Of a stretch of DNA of 35,158 nt, positions 14,397 to 23,280 are shown one piece after another. A model generated the notes under the pieces. That model did not search any database. It saw only the letters and a list, made by a program, of their open reading frames with translations, and was not told the DNA's origin. Each line of letters opens with the position of its first letter. The first letter of the stretch is position 1. The stretch is from Tissierella creatinini (GTDB lineage Bacteria; Bacillota; Clostridia; Tissierellales; Tissierellaceae). The stretch is from the NCBI GenBank assembly GCA_005046945.1, contig SUSS01000028.1, positions 1 through 35,158 on the forward strand, given 5' to 3'. A program made the translations under genes and the position numbers.

Positions 14397-15983
14397 TTGA
14401 TAAGCGTAAATAATGTAGGCCTAAGATATGGCTCACAAAAGTTGTTTGAGGATGTAAATTTAGTATTTACACCTGGTAACTGCTATGGAGTAATTGGTGC
14501 CAATGGTGCCGGTAAGAGTACTTTCCTTAAGATTTTATCCGGTGACTTGGAGCCTAATACAGGAGAAGTAAGTATTGCAGCAAAGACACGTATGTCTGTA
14601 TTAAAACAAGACCACTTTGCATATGATGAATTCCCTGTAATTCAAACAGTTATAATGGGAAATAAAAGACTATATGACATAATGAAGGAAAAAGATGCCC
14701 TATATATGAAAGAAGACTTCAATGATGAAGATGGTATTAAGGCTGCAGAATTAGAGGCAGAATTTGCCGAGATGGACGGGTGGAGTGCAGAAGCCGAGGC
14801 TTCTTCATTGCTTCAGGGACTTGGCATTACAACTGACTTACATGAAAAAACAGTTTCAGAATTAGATGGTAACGAAAAAGTAAAGGTTCTTCTTGCTCAA
14901 TCCTTATTTGGAAAACCGGGTATTCTTCTTCTTGATGAGCCTACTAACCACCTTGATGTAAAGAGCATTAGATGGTTACAGGAATTCCTTGGAGATTTTG
15001 AAGGAACCGTTATAGTAGTATCCCACGATAGACATTTCCTTAATGAAGTATGTACTCATATGGTTGATATCGACTTTGGTAAGATAAAGATGTTTGTGGG
15101 CAACTATGACTTCTGGTATGAATCAAGTCAATTAGCTCAACAGTTGATGAAGGATCAAAACAAGAAGAAGGAAGAAAAAATTAAGGATTTACAAAACTTT
15201 ATTGCCAGATTCTCTGCCAATGCTTCTAAATCCAAGCAAGCTACCTCTCGTAAAAAACTATTAGAAAAGATTACCCTTGATGATATAGAGCCTTCCAATA
15301 GAAGATATCCCTTTGTTGGCTTCAATATGGAAAGAGAAGTAGGCAATGAAATCCTTACTGTTGAAGAACTTTCAAAGACCATAGATGGAGTTAAGGTTTT
15401 AGATAATATATCTTTTAGAGTAAATAAGGATGACAAAATAGCCTTCATAGGAAATGAAATAGGGATTACAACCTTGTTTAAAGTATTAACCGGTGAATTA
15501 GAGCCGGATAGCGGAGCCTATAAATGGGGTCAAACCATTACTAAATCCTATTTCCCTAAGGATAACTCTCATTACTTTAATGGTGTGAAATTATCTTTAG
15601 TGGATTGGCTTAGACAATATTCTGAAGAACAAAGTGAAATCTATCTAAGAGGATTCTTAGGAAGAATGCTTTTCTCAGGAGATGAAGCCCTTAAAGAGGC
15701 AAGTGTTCTTTCTGGAGGGGAAAAGGTAAGATGTATGTTATCTAAGATGATGCTTACTAATGCAAATGTTCTAATCCTTGACCAACCGACTAACCACTTG
15801 GACCTTGAATCTATTACCTCAGTAAATGATGGATTGATAAACTTCAAGTCCAATATCCTATTTGCATCCCATGATCACAAGTTTATAGATACAATAGCAA
15901 ATAGAATCATCGATATTAAAGATGATGGCAGTTTTGTAGATAGAAGCGTGACATACGAAGAATATATAGAAAAGTATTTATAA
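14397..15983 (+). CDS. ABC-F family ATPase (YkpA/YbiT type)
   Basis: A soluble tandem ATP-binding protein of 528 aa without membrane segments, the plan of ABC-F proteins that act on the ribosome. First domain: Walker A GANGAGKST, a divergent signature S-E-L-D-G-N-E-K, Walker B LLLDEPTNHLD and H-loop SHDRHF. The linker is lysine-rich (residues about 245-300). Second domain: signature LSGGEKVR and L-I-L-D-Q-P-T-N-H-L-D, but its Walker A reads GNEIGITT, lacking the invariant Lys. YkpA/YbiT-type members tend to have degenerate second P-loops, so this may be family-normal. The start is TTG 14397, the only fit to the conserved MISVNN start, with AGAAGGGA about 12 bases before it. A housekeeping role is likelier than antibiotic resistance. 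Confidence 0.88.
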   Translation: MISVNNVGLRYGSQKLFEDVNLVFTPGNCYGVIGANGAGKSTFLKILSGDLEPNTGEVSIAAKTRMSVLKQDHFAYDEFPVIQTVIMGNKRLYDIMKEKDALYMKEDFNDEDGIKAAELEAEFAEMDGWSAEAEASSLLQGLGITTDLHEKTVSELDGNEKVKVLLAQSLFGKPGILLLDEPTNHLDVKSIRWLQEFLGDFEGTVIVVSHDRHFLNEVCTHMVDIDFGKIKMFVGNYDFWYESSQLAQQLMKDQNKKKEEKIKDLQNFIARFSANASKSKQATSRKKLLEKITLDDIEPSNRRYPFVGFNMEREVGNEILTVEELSKTIDGVKVLDNISFRVNKDDKIAFIGNEIGITTLFKVLTGELEPDSGAYKWGQTITKSYFPKDNSHYFNGVKLSLVDWLRQYSEEQSEIYLRGFLGRMLFSGDEALKEASVLSGGEKVRCMLSKMMLTNANVLILDQPTNHLDLESITSVNDGLINFKSNILFASHDHKFIDTIANRIIDIKDDGSFVDRSVTYEEYIEKYL

Positions 15984-15985
15984 AA

Positions 15986-16020
15986 ATAAGGTAGCCACCA
16001 GGCTGCCTTATTCTTTTTTT
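15986..16020. terminator. terminator between ABC-F gene and ybaN-like gene
   Basis: AATAAGGTAGCC - ACCA - GGCTGCCTTATT is followed by C and seven T on the plus strand. The minus-strand neighbour ends within the T-run, so the structure probably serves both genes. Confidence 0.85.
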
Positions 16021-16379
16021 GTTTTTATTTTAAATATGAAATACCAATATTTAAGTACTATTATGCAAAGGATAAAAATCCTTAGATAAATGCTCTCAAG
16101 TTTAATCAAGGGAAAGAGAAGCATTAAATCTGAGATGAACATAATCTTTGCCTTTCTCGTAAAAGTCATAGAGCCATCTCTAAGGAAGTCTTCAGCGTAG
16201 TCCTTATAGATTTTAGTCTCCCTAAGCCACTTATCAAATTTCTCAGAGCTTCTCATAAAACATACTGATGCCAATATTAAAAAGGGCGTAGTAGGTAAAA
16301 CAGGTATAACTACACCTACCATTCCAATGCCTGTAAATAATAGACCTGCTGTCATTAATATAATATTTATTAGCCTCAT
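16008..16379 (-). CDS. YbaN/DUF454 family inner-membrane protein
   Basis: A membrane protein of 123 aa with the DUF454 hallmark G-x-V-x-P-V-L-P-T-T-P-F-L-I-L-A near residues 24-40. This is followed by the cytosolic stretch C-F-M-R-S-S-E-K-F and R-E-T-K-I-Y-K-D-Y, then two further helices. ATG 16379 is chosen because GGAGGT precedes it; the frame extends 13 codons further without support. Function is unknown in the family. It diverges from catalase across a 179-base gap. Confidence 0.85.
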   Translation of the reverse strand: MRLINIILMTAGLLFTGIGMVGVVIPVLPTTPFLILASVCFMRSSEKFDKWLRETKIYKDYAEDFLRDGSMTFTRKAKIMFISDLMLLFPLIKLESIYLRIFILCIIVLKYWYFIFKIKTKKE

Positions 16380-16558
16380 GATTACCTCCAAACACAGATT
16401 ATATGGTATTATACCCATTTAATCTAGGCCTAAATTAAATAATCACTTTAAGATTCGTTATATCATACACTGCTTATTATTAATTTATTTTATCAATGCT
16501 TATTAAGGGTACTTATTGGGTAGATAATTATTAATTAAAAGATGAAAGGGGATAATTT

Positions 16559-18028
16559 ATGGACCATAAAAAGAAATTAACCACTGTCACCGGTGCACCG
16601 GTACCTAATAATCAAGATTCCATGACAGCAGGGCCTAGAGGACCAATAATGCTTCAAGATGTATGGTTTTTAGAGAAGCTAGCCCATTTTGATAGAGAAG
16701 TTATTCCAGAAAGAAGAATGCATGCCAAAGGTTCCGGAGCTTTTGGAAAATTCACGGTAACTCATGACATTACTAAATATACTAAGGCCAAAATCTTCTC
16801 AAAAATAGGAAAGGAAACTGAAGTATTTGTCAGGTTTTCCACTGTTGCCGGAGAAAGAGGAGCAGCAGATGCGGAAAGAGACATAAGAGGATTCGCAATG
16901 AAATACTACACTGAAGAAGGAAACTGGGATTTAGTCGGAAATAACACCCCTGTATTCTTCTTTAGGGATCCTTTGAAGTTTCCCGACCTTAACCATGCAG
17001 TTAAGAGAGACCCTCGCACCAATATGAGGAGCGCTACCAACAACTGGGACTTCTGGTCATCCCTTCCTGAAGCCTTACATCAAGTAACAATAACTATGAG
17101 CGACAGAGGTATACCTAAGTCCTATAGGCATATGCATGGATTCTCATCACATGCCTTTAGCTTCATTAATGAAGCTAATGAAAGAGTATGGGTAAAATTC
17201 CATTTCGTAACTCAGCAAGGTATAAAGAACTTAAGTGATGAAGAAGCTGCTGCAATTATAGCAAATGACAGAGAAAGTCATCAGAGAGACCTTTATGAGG
17301 CTATTGAAAGAGGAGACTTCCCAAGATGGACAATGTATGTTCAAATCATGACTGAAGAAGAAGCCAACAAGATGCCTTATAATCCATTTGATTTAACTAA
17401 GGTATGGTATAAGAAGGAATTCCCGTTGATTGAAGTTGGGATATTAGAGCTAAATAAAAACCCTGAAAACTACTTCCAAGATGTAGAGCAAGCTGCTTTC
17501 AATCCTGCAAATGTAGTTCCGGGAATCGGATTTTCCCCGGATAGAATGCTACAAGGTAGATTGTTTTCCTATGGTGATGCTCAAAGATACAGGCTTGGTG
17601 TAAACCACCATCAAATTCCTGTAAACTCACCTAAGGGGGCAAAATATGTAAACAGCTACCATAGAGATGGGCAAATGAGAGTAGACGGAAACCAAGGCTC
17701 AAAACTTCATTATGAACCAAATAGCTTTGGAGAGTGGAAGGAACAGCCTGAGTATGCAGATCCTAAGCAAGAGGCTCTTGGGGACATAATGCGTTATGAT
17801 TTCAGAGTTGATGATGACGATTATTATACTCAACCAGGAAAGCTATTTAGATTGATGACACCGGAACAACAACAAGTTCTATTTGAGAACACTGCTAGAA
17901 ATATGGATGGCGTCCCAGAGTTTATAAAGATGAGACATATTGAAAACTGTTCAAAAGCTGACCCGGCATATGGCGAAGGGGTAGCCAAGGCAATGGGAAT
18001 AAATTTAGAATTGAATAAAGAATACTAA
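16559..18028 (+). CDS. katA: monofunctional heme catalase
   Basis: Converts hydrogen peroxide to water and oxygen; 489 aa, typical of small-subunit (clade 3) catalases. The distal His is in [12 protein letters not shown] (about residue 57), the distal Asn in [13 protein letters not shown] (about 130), and the proximal heme Tyr in [14 protein letters not shown] (about 340). Start ATG 16559 follows AAAGGGG. A core ATAATTATTAA at 16524-16534, shortly before the ribosome site, partly fits a PerR box, but the outer positions do not match. In an anaerobe such a gene marks oxygen defence. It is monocistronic and ended by its own hairpin. Confidence 0.97.
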   Translation: MDHKKKLTTVTGAPVPNNQDSMTAGPRGPIMLQDVWFLEKLAHFDREVIPERRMHAKGSGAFGKFTVTHDITKYTKAKIFSKIGKETEVFVRFSTVAGERGAADAERDIRGFAMKYYTEEGNWDLVGNNTPVFFFRDPLKFPDLNHAVKRDPRTNMRSATNNWDFWSSLPEALHQVTITMSDRGIPKSYRHMHGFSSHAFSFINEANERVWVKFHFVTQQGIKNLSDEEAAAIIANDRESHQRDLYEAIERGDFPRWTMYVQIMTEEEANKMPYNPFDLTKVWYKKEFPLIEVGILELNKNPENYFQDVEQAAFNPANVVPGIGFSPDRMLQGRLFSYGDAQRYRLGVNHHQIPVNSPKGAKYVNSYHRDGQMRVDGNQGSKLHYEPNSFGEWKEQPEYADPKQEALGDIMRYDFRVDDDDYYTQPGKLFRLMTPEQQQVLFENTARNMDGVPEFIKMRHIENCSKADPAYGEGVAKAMGINLELNKEY

Positions 18029-18033
18029 AAAAT

Positions 18034-18070
18034 GAAGCTGCAATCTGATTAAATCAGACTGCAGCTTTTA
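18034..18070 (+). terminator. terminator of the catalase gene
   Basis: AAGCTGCAATCTG - loop - CAGACTGCAGCTTTT, with a single A/C mismatch, six bases after the stop. It may also stop htrA transcription from the other side. Confidence 0.8.
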
Positions 18071-18098
18071 AATTTATTCCTCTCAGGGGGCTGAGAGT

Positions 18099-19364
18099 TT
18101 ACTTAGCAATAGAGAACTCTATTTCAAGAACCATTTCTTGAGTATTTCTTATTATGCTTAAATTCTCTTTGTCATTTTGTTGATATTTAATTAATGCCCT
18201 TTTCAATTCACTCATATTGTTAACTTCCACTTGGCCTAACTTAGTAATTATATCTCCACTTTGAAGTCCTGCCTTATACGCAGGTGAGCCTGATTCTACT
18301 TCAACCACAACAATACCCTTATCGGTTGAAAGTTGGACTCCTAGCCTACTCTGATATTCCTCTGTAGCTACTCCCTTTATGCCCATATATACTGTATTAT
18401 ATGAACCATGTTCAATAACCTGTTGACTAATAGCCTTAACCTCATTTATTGGAATAGCAAAACCTAAGCCCTCTCCTGATGAGATCTTGGCTGTGTTTAT
18501 GCCTATTACCTGTCCCTTACCATTTAGCAATGGTCCTCCGCTGTTTCCTGGATTTATGGATGCGTCGGTCTGAATTAGGTTGTCTATAACTACCCTATTT
18601 TCTACTGTTACAGATCTATTAAGGCCAGAAATGATACCTGAGGTAACCGTTCTTTCAAACTCTAAACCAAGGGGATTACCTATTGCAATTGCAATTTCTC
18701 CTACCTCTAAATCATCAGAATCTCCTAATTCAGCTACAGGTAAATTATTTACATTTACCTTAACTATTGCTAAATCAAGGGTTGCATCGTTCCATAAAAC
18801 ACTCCCAATAACCTGTTCTCCATTTTCAAACAAAACGGTTATCTCTTTAGCATTACCATCTGCTACTACGTGGGAATTGGTCAATATATATCCATTGCTA
18901 TCTATAATAACCCCTGAACCTACACCGCTTACGTCCTGCTCATTAAACGGCCATACCACCTGGGTCTCAACTGTAGTAATACCTACTACAGAACCCATAG
19001 CCTTCTTAGCAACTGCTGATACAGTAGATAAATCATCATTGGTATTGATAGTAATAGAATCAGCCTGATATGGCGTGCTAGTTGGATAAGCACCTGCAAA
19101 CAGCCTAGGCGCCACGAAGTAGGAAGCAAAGCCACCTAGTAATGAGCAAACTAAGGCTAAGGCAATATAGGAAAAAGCACTTCCCTTAAATCCTTTTTTC
19201 TTTTTCTCTTGTTTTTTTATAGGCTCTTCATTAACAACCTCATTTATATTCTCATTAATACTATCTTCAAATGCTTCCTTTGGAACATCATCATACTGAG
19301 CATTTATTTCTTTATCTTCATCCATTGTCTCATCCAAGTTTTCATTTAAATCCTTATCATTCAC
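18099..19364 (-). CDS. htrA: HtrA/DegP-like membrane-anchored serine protease
   Basis: An extracytoplasmic quality-control protease of 421 aa. An acidic cytosolic N-terminus of about 55 residues leads to a basic stop (K-K-K-K-G-F-K) and one membrane helix (about 63-85). The trypsin-like domain follows, with His in TNSHVVADG, Asp in LDLAIVKV and Ser in NPGNSGGPLL. A single PDZ domain covers about 325-415 (…SPAYKAGLQSGDIITKLG…). Start is GTG 19364 with GGGAGG seven bases before it; no better ATG exists. The leader is about 185 bases long with a strong inverted repeat. A TTCATA tandem box like that of the response-regulator gene stands upstream, as expected for a CssR-controlled htrA. Confidence 0.95.
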   Translation of the reverse strand: MNDKDLNENLDETMDEDKEINAQYDDVPKEAFEDSINENINEVVNEEPIKKQEKKKKGFKGSAFSYIALALVCSLLGGFASYFVAPRLFAGAYPTSTPYQADSITINTNDDLSTVSAVAKKAMGSVVGITTVETQVVWPFNEQDVSGVGSGVIIDSNGYILTNSHVVADGNAKEITVLFENGEQVIGSVLWNDATLDLAIVKVNVNNLPVAELGDSDDLEVGEIAIAIGNPLGLEFERTVTSGIISGLNRSVTVENRVVIDNLIQTDASINPGNSGGPLLNGKGQVIGINTAKISSGEGLGFAIPINEVKAISQQVIEHGSYNTVYMGIKGVATEEYQSRLGVQLSTDKGIVVVEVESGSPAYKAGLQSGDIITKLGQVEVNNMSELKRALIKYQQNDKENLSIIRNTQEMVLEIEFSIAK

Positions 19365-19383
19365 AAAAATTCCTCCCTTTAAA

Positions 19384-19522
19384 AGATAGGTAAGAGTTAA
19401 GAGGTAAGAACTAAGAGTTATCTAACCTATCTTTAAAGCTTTTCAAACATCAAAGCTCATCCCTAAAATATTAACTCTTACCTATCTCTTTTTTAGCTCT
19501 TCACTCTTACCTCTTAACTCTT
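19384..19522 (-). repeat. purine/pyrimidine inverted repeat in the htrA leader
   Basis: Bases 19392-19420 match the reverse complement of 19494-19522 at 25 of 29 positions. A second pair, 19384-19400 and 19471-19487, is perfect over 17 bases. The two pairings overlap on the left arm and exclude each other, so the transcript could adopt alternative folds just upstream of the htrA ribosome site (19366-19375). The arms are built from AAGAGTTAAGAGGTAAGAG-type units. The spacer holds no gene. Confidence 0.75.
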
Positions 19523-19549
19523 CGTTATTACCTATAATTCTAATACCCA

Positions 19550-19569
19550 ATTGTGAATATTTTATGAAC
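19550..19569 (-). promoter_or_regulatory. tandem TTCATA/TTCACA box at the htrA promoter
   Basis: On the minus strand GTTCATAAAATATTCACAAT differs at only three of twenty positions from the box at 10115-10134 and keeps the 11-base period. It is taken as a binding site of the two-component regulator encoded at 9400-10068. The likely -10 region (TATAGG, about 19532-19537) lies 15-17 bases after the second half site. Confidence 0.6.
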
Positions 19570-19639
19570 ACCATATGTTTAATTAATGAGAGTTTTTTTA
19601 TATTTATTATGGGTAAAATCTTAGAAAGGAGTTGATAGG

Positions 19640-20311
19640 ATGAAGATTGAATATATATATCACAGTGGATTTACAGTTGAAACAGATAATTACTTTTTTG
19701 TATTTGACTATTATAAGGGAAGAGTAGATTTAAAGGATAAAAAAACCATAGTATTTTCAACCCATGGCCATGGTGATCATTATAACAGGGAGATATATGA
19801 CTGGGAAAAAGAGAAACCCCATATATTGTATGTCTTAAGTGGTGACATAGAAGCAAAAGCCTCAAAACATGTATATATATTAGATGAAGGAGAAGACCTA
19901 AAACTCTTTGATGTAGAGATTAAAAGCTTTGGTTCTACCGACTTAGGCATATCCTTGTTGGTTAAGGCTGATGGGAAAAGCATTTTCTTTGCAGGGGATT
20001 TAAACTGGTGGTACTGGGATGATGATAGTGATGAAGAAAAAATCCGTATGGAGCATGTCTTTAAAGAAGAAGTCAATAAGCTTAAAGGATTTAAAATTGA
20101 TGTAGCCTTCTTCCCTGTAGACCCAAGGCTTGAAGAAGATTATTATAGGGGTGGAGAATATTTCATAAATACCATTCATCCAAGGCATTTCTTCCCTATG
20201 CACTTTGGGGATAAGTACGATGTGATTCCAAAATTCATCCACAAAATGAATACAAAAGATACTAGTATTGTGGATATTACTGAGAGAAATCAAGTCTTTG
20301 AACTTGAGTGA
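19640..20311 (+). CDS. MBL-fold metal-dependent hydrolase (UlaG-like)
   Basis: A metallo-beta-lactamase-fold protein of 223 aa. It starts MKIEYIYHSGFTVET, as is common in the L-ascorbate-6-phosphate lactonase-like branch. The metal motif is STHGHGDHYN (HxHxDH, about residues 40-48). Further ligands are Asp in IFFAGDLNWW (about 117) and His in FFPMHFGD (about 188). The substrate is unknown. Start 19640 follows AAAGGAG. It diverges from htrA and ends at a bidirectional terminator. Confidence 0.85.
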   Translation: MKIEYIYHSGFTVETDNYFFVFDYYKGRVDLKDKKTIVFSTHGHGDHYNREIYDWEKEKPHILYVLSGDIEAKASKHVYILDEGEDLKLFDVEIKSFGSTDLGISLLVKADGKSIFFAGDLNWWYWDDDSDEEKIRMEHVFKEEVNKLKGFKIDVAFFPVDPRLEEDYYRGGEYFINTIHPRHFFPMHFGDKYDVIPKFIHKMNTKDTSIVDITERNQVFELE

Positions 20312-20317
20312 AATTAC

Positions 20318-20354
20318 AAAAGGCATAGCTGATAATTTTATCACTATGCCTTTG
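20318..20354. terminator. bidirectional terminator between MBL gene and hsdM
   Basis: AAAAGGCATAG and CTATGCCTTTG form the outer stem, with TGATAA/TTATCA pairing inside. It closes the MBL gene and lies ten bases beyond the hsdM stop, so it also closes the restriction-modification operon. Confidence 0.8.
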
Positions 20355-20363
20355 AGTTAACTT

Positions 20364-21962
20364 TTACACATTAATACCCAAGATTTTCAACTGTTCATTG
20401 ATTTTCGCTTCAAGATCAGCGATTTCTTCTTTGTCCTGCTCTAATAGCTTAATCACTTCATCAAGATTAATGGTTTGTTCTTCTTCAAATGTATCCACGT
20501 AACGAGGAATATTTAAGTTAAACTCGTTTTCCTTGATTTCTTCAAGTGATGCCACATGAGCGTATTTATCAACATCTACACGACTTTGGTAGGTTTCAAT
20601 AATCTTATTGATATTCTCATCGGTAAGTTTATTTTGATTCTTGCCTTTTTCAAATTCCTTGCTTGCATCAATAAACAAGATATCTTTTATTTTACGATTT
20701 TTCTTGAATACTAAAATTGTAGTTGGAATACTAACACCATAAAACAAATTAGCCGGTAAGCCTATAACTGTATCAAGATAATTTTTCTCAATTATAGTTT
20801 GACGAATGGTACCTTCTGCTGCACCACGGAACAAGACGCCGTGCGGCAGTACAATTGCCATTGTTCCAGTGTTATTAAGATGATACAAACTGTGTAAAAT
20901 AAATGCATAATCTGCCTTAGTTCTAGGAGCTAGCTTGCCATATTCGCTAAAGCGAGGATCTTTTAGTTTTGTTTCCCTATTGTCCCAATGAGCAGAATAA
21001 GGAGGATTTGCAACTACAGCATCAAAAGAGCGTGGGCGGTCAATTCCTTTTTCATCGGGTCCATCAGGCCAATCACTTTCAAGCGTATCCGCATTTGATA
21101 GAGTCATATTATTGAATGAAACACCGTGCATCATCAGGTTCATGCGAGCTAGGTTGTATGTTGTAGTGTTCTTCTCTTGACCATAAAATTTAATAGCCCC
21201 TGGTTTATATCCTCCTGGCAACTCGCTTTGAACTGTTAACAACAAGGAACCAGATCCACAAGTCGGATCGTAAACTGAAAAGGTATTATCAGATTCTTCT
21301 AATCCATTAGTTACAATTTTAGCTAATATAATAGAAACTTCATGAGGTGTGTAGAACTCTCCACCTTTTTTACCTGCACTTGCTGCAAACTGACCTATCA
21401 GATACTCATAAATTGCACCAAGAATATCCTTACCATCTTCACCTTTATATTCAATACTATCAACAAGCTTTACAATACGGTTAAGTGATTTGGCACGTTC
21501 ATTTGTAGAGGACCCAAGGCGTGAATCTCCAAGATTGACGTCATTAAACACTCCACGAAAATCTTTCATAGCTTCTTTGTTTAATTCTGCATTTTTGTTG
21601 AAATTATCAAAAATAGTCTGGTAATCACTTGGAATCACCATACTATTATCAATCTTATGAATTAAAGATTCCCAAGTATCAAGAGGAGCAATGGCATAAC
21701 CTAAACTTGAAGAAATATCTTCTAAGTAGTCCTTTAGATCATCACCGTTCGCTTGCTCTAAATATGCTTTATTGACTGATTCGCCAGACTTAACATCTAT
21801 AACGTTGTTTTCGACTAAATACTGCTCTTGATGTTCTGACAGATAACGATAAAACATAAAAGCTAAAATATAATTTTTATATTCTGCGGCATCCATATTT
21901 CCGCGAAGCTCATTGGCCATAGCCCACAGTTTGCTTGTAATTGTTTGTAAATTATTACTCAT
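20364..21962 (-). CDS. hsdM: type I restriction-modification methyltransferase subunit HsdM
   Basis: The N6-adenine methyltransferase subunit that works with HsdS, and with HsdR for cleavage; 532 aa, normal length. The N-terminal HsdM_N domain includes MDAAEYKNYILAFMFYRYLS. The SAM motif is YDPTCGSGSLLL (about 240) and the catalytic N-P-P-Y is in VVANPPYSAHW (about 320). The start is ATG 21962 after AAGGAGG; a TTG eight codons upstream is unlikely because the ribosome site lies within that extension. It is the last gene of the operon, starting 16 bases after the hsdS stop. Confidence 0.95.
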   Translation of the reverse strand: MSNNLQTITSKLWAMANELRGNMDAAEYKNYILAFMFYRYLSEHQEQYLVENNVIDVKSGESVNKAYLEQANGDDLKDYLEDISSSLGYAIAPLDTWESLIHKIDNSMVIPSDYQTIFDNFNKNAELNKEAMKDFRGVFNDVNLGDSRLGSSTNERAKSLNRIVKLVDSIEYKGEDGKDILGAIYEYLIGQFAASAGKKGGEFYTPHEVSIILAKIVTNGLEESDNTFSVYDPTCGSGSLLLTVQSELPGGYKPGAIKFYGQEKNTTTYNLARMNLMMHGVSFNNMTLSNADTLESDWPDGPDEKGIDRPRSFDAVVANPPYSAHWDNRETKLKDPRFSEYGKLAPRTKADYAFILHSLYHLNNTGTMAIVLPHGVLFRGAAEGTIRQTIIEKNYLDTVIGLPANLFYGVSIPTTILVFKKNRKIKDILFIDASKEFEKGKNQNKLTDENINKIIETYQSRVDVDKYAHVASLEEIKENEFNLNIPRYVDTFEEEQTINLDEVIKLLEQDKEEIADLEAKINEQLKILGINV

Positions 21963-21978
21963 ATTATTATTTTCCTCC

Positions 21979-23280
21979 TTAGACAAACATTTGTTGTAGT
22001 AGTGATTTCTTCTGTTCCTGAAGGTGGTCTATTTTACGCTGATAGAGGGCTATAAGGTTGTCTAGGTTTGTATAAAAACCACCTAGTTTGGCTTGCTCAT
22101 CTTTTTCTGGTATTGAAATGTTATAATTTGATACGTCTTTCTTCGTTAATTGTGGCTGTGCAGAACCAAAACTAATCAAGTCAATTTGCCTTTTTCCAAG
22201 AGGGGATTTTAAATACTGAGCAATATAACTAGGCTCAAAATCTTCTTTCGAGCGAAGAATTAGCATACCGGAATTTATACGTGCAAATGGTACAAAATTC
22301 TTTATATCACTGTTATACCAAGCAATATTGCCCAGTGAACCACGAGAAGTTAGGACTATATCATTTAACTCTAATTTTCCATTTCCTAAGTAGTTAGATT
22401 TTTCTTCTGTGATATATTGATTACTATCAAAAGAAAAGCCATCCTTTGTAACGTTCGTAGCACTTAAGAAAAGTGTGTGCCCTTGCTCTGAAAAATCATC
22501 AGACGATGGATAGTTCTTTCCCCTATCACCATCCACTACATCAGCTACATCTGAAAGTTTCCGCTGTTCCCAAGCGCCATTGAATCCTGGAAAACGAACC
22601 TCTGGAAAACTTTCACCGTCTTTCGGAAACATTTTTTGAAGTAGACCAGCCTTGAATTTTTTAACGTTATCTAACTTACGCTGATGAAGGGTGATAAGGT
22701 TGTCCAGTTGATTAAAAAAGGTACCAATTTCTAGTTGTTCCTCATCCGAAACTGGGTAAATGATGTTAGTGTTCTGTAATGCAGACTTTGAGATCGATGA
22801 AATTTTTGCACCTTGTATCAATGGTAATAACTGATTGTGATATGCACCTGAATTCATATAATATCCAAGATAGCCTGTTGCAAATTTCTTGATAGGTCTA
22901 CAAGGTATAGTATGTAATCCTGAGACAACACTCATACTACCTATTCCTTTGATTTCACTGCATTTCCCGACAGTTTCATCCTCCGCAGCATCAGCTATTA
23001 TGACATCTCCATTTTGCAATAATAATGTGCTACTAATTCTAAATTTATCACTAGTAATAAATGGTAGTTCCTCTTTTTCTACATCCAAAATCTCTCCAAA
23101 CTTTATGAGAACATCCCCATAATGAACATTTCTTACTAAGCCTTGTTCATAGTTTAAGTCTGCTCTTGACAGTGAATTGTTTTGTAAATACGTAAAGACT
23201 TCTGAGAACTTACGCTGTTCCCAAGCCCCAGTGAATCCAGGGAACCTTATTTTGGGTACATTTTTTTTGTTTTCACTCAT
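21979..23280 (-). CDS. hsdS: type I specificity subunit HsdS, two recognition domains
   Basis: A protein of 433 aa built as a tandem repeat. Each half opens with a near-identical segment: IRFPGFTGAWEQRKFSEVF at about 11-29 and VRFPGFNGAWEQRKLSDVA at about 217-235. A variable target-recognition domain follows, and each half closes with a helical spacer (LDNLITLHQRKLDN … and LDNLIALYQRKIDH …). The repeated ends are also similar at DNA level, so recombination with another copy could swap domains, but no invertase or inverted copy is present. The recognition sequence cannot be read from the protein. Its start overlaps the mini-RhuM stop by four bases (ATGA). Confidence 0.93.
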   Translation of the reverse strand: MSENKKNVPKIRFPGFTGAWEQRKFSEVFTYLQNNSLSRADLNYEQGLVRNVHYGDVLIKFGEILDVEKEELPFITSDKFRISSTLLLQNGDVIIADAAEDETVGKCSEIKGIGSMSVVSGLHTIPCRPIKKFATGYLGYYMNSGAYHNQLLPLIQGAKISSISKSALQNTNIIYPVSDEEQLEIGTFFNQLDNLITLHQRKLDNVKKFKAGLLQKMFPKDGESFPEVRFPGFNGAWEQRKLSDVADVVDGDRGKNYPSSDDFSEQGHTLFLSATNVTKDGFSFDSNQYITEEKSNYLGNGKLELNDIVLTSRGSLGNIAWYNSDIKNFVPFARINSGMLILRSKEDFEPSYIAQYLKSPLGKRQIDLISFGSAQPQLTKKDVSNYNISIPEKDEQAKLGGFYTNLDNLIALYQRKIDHLQEQKKSLLQQMFV

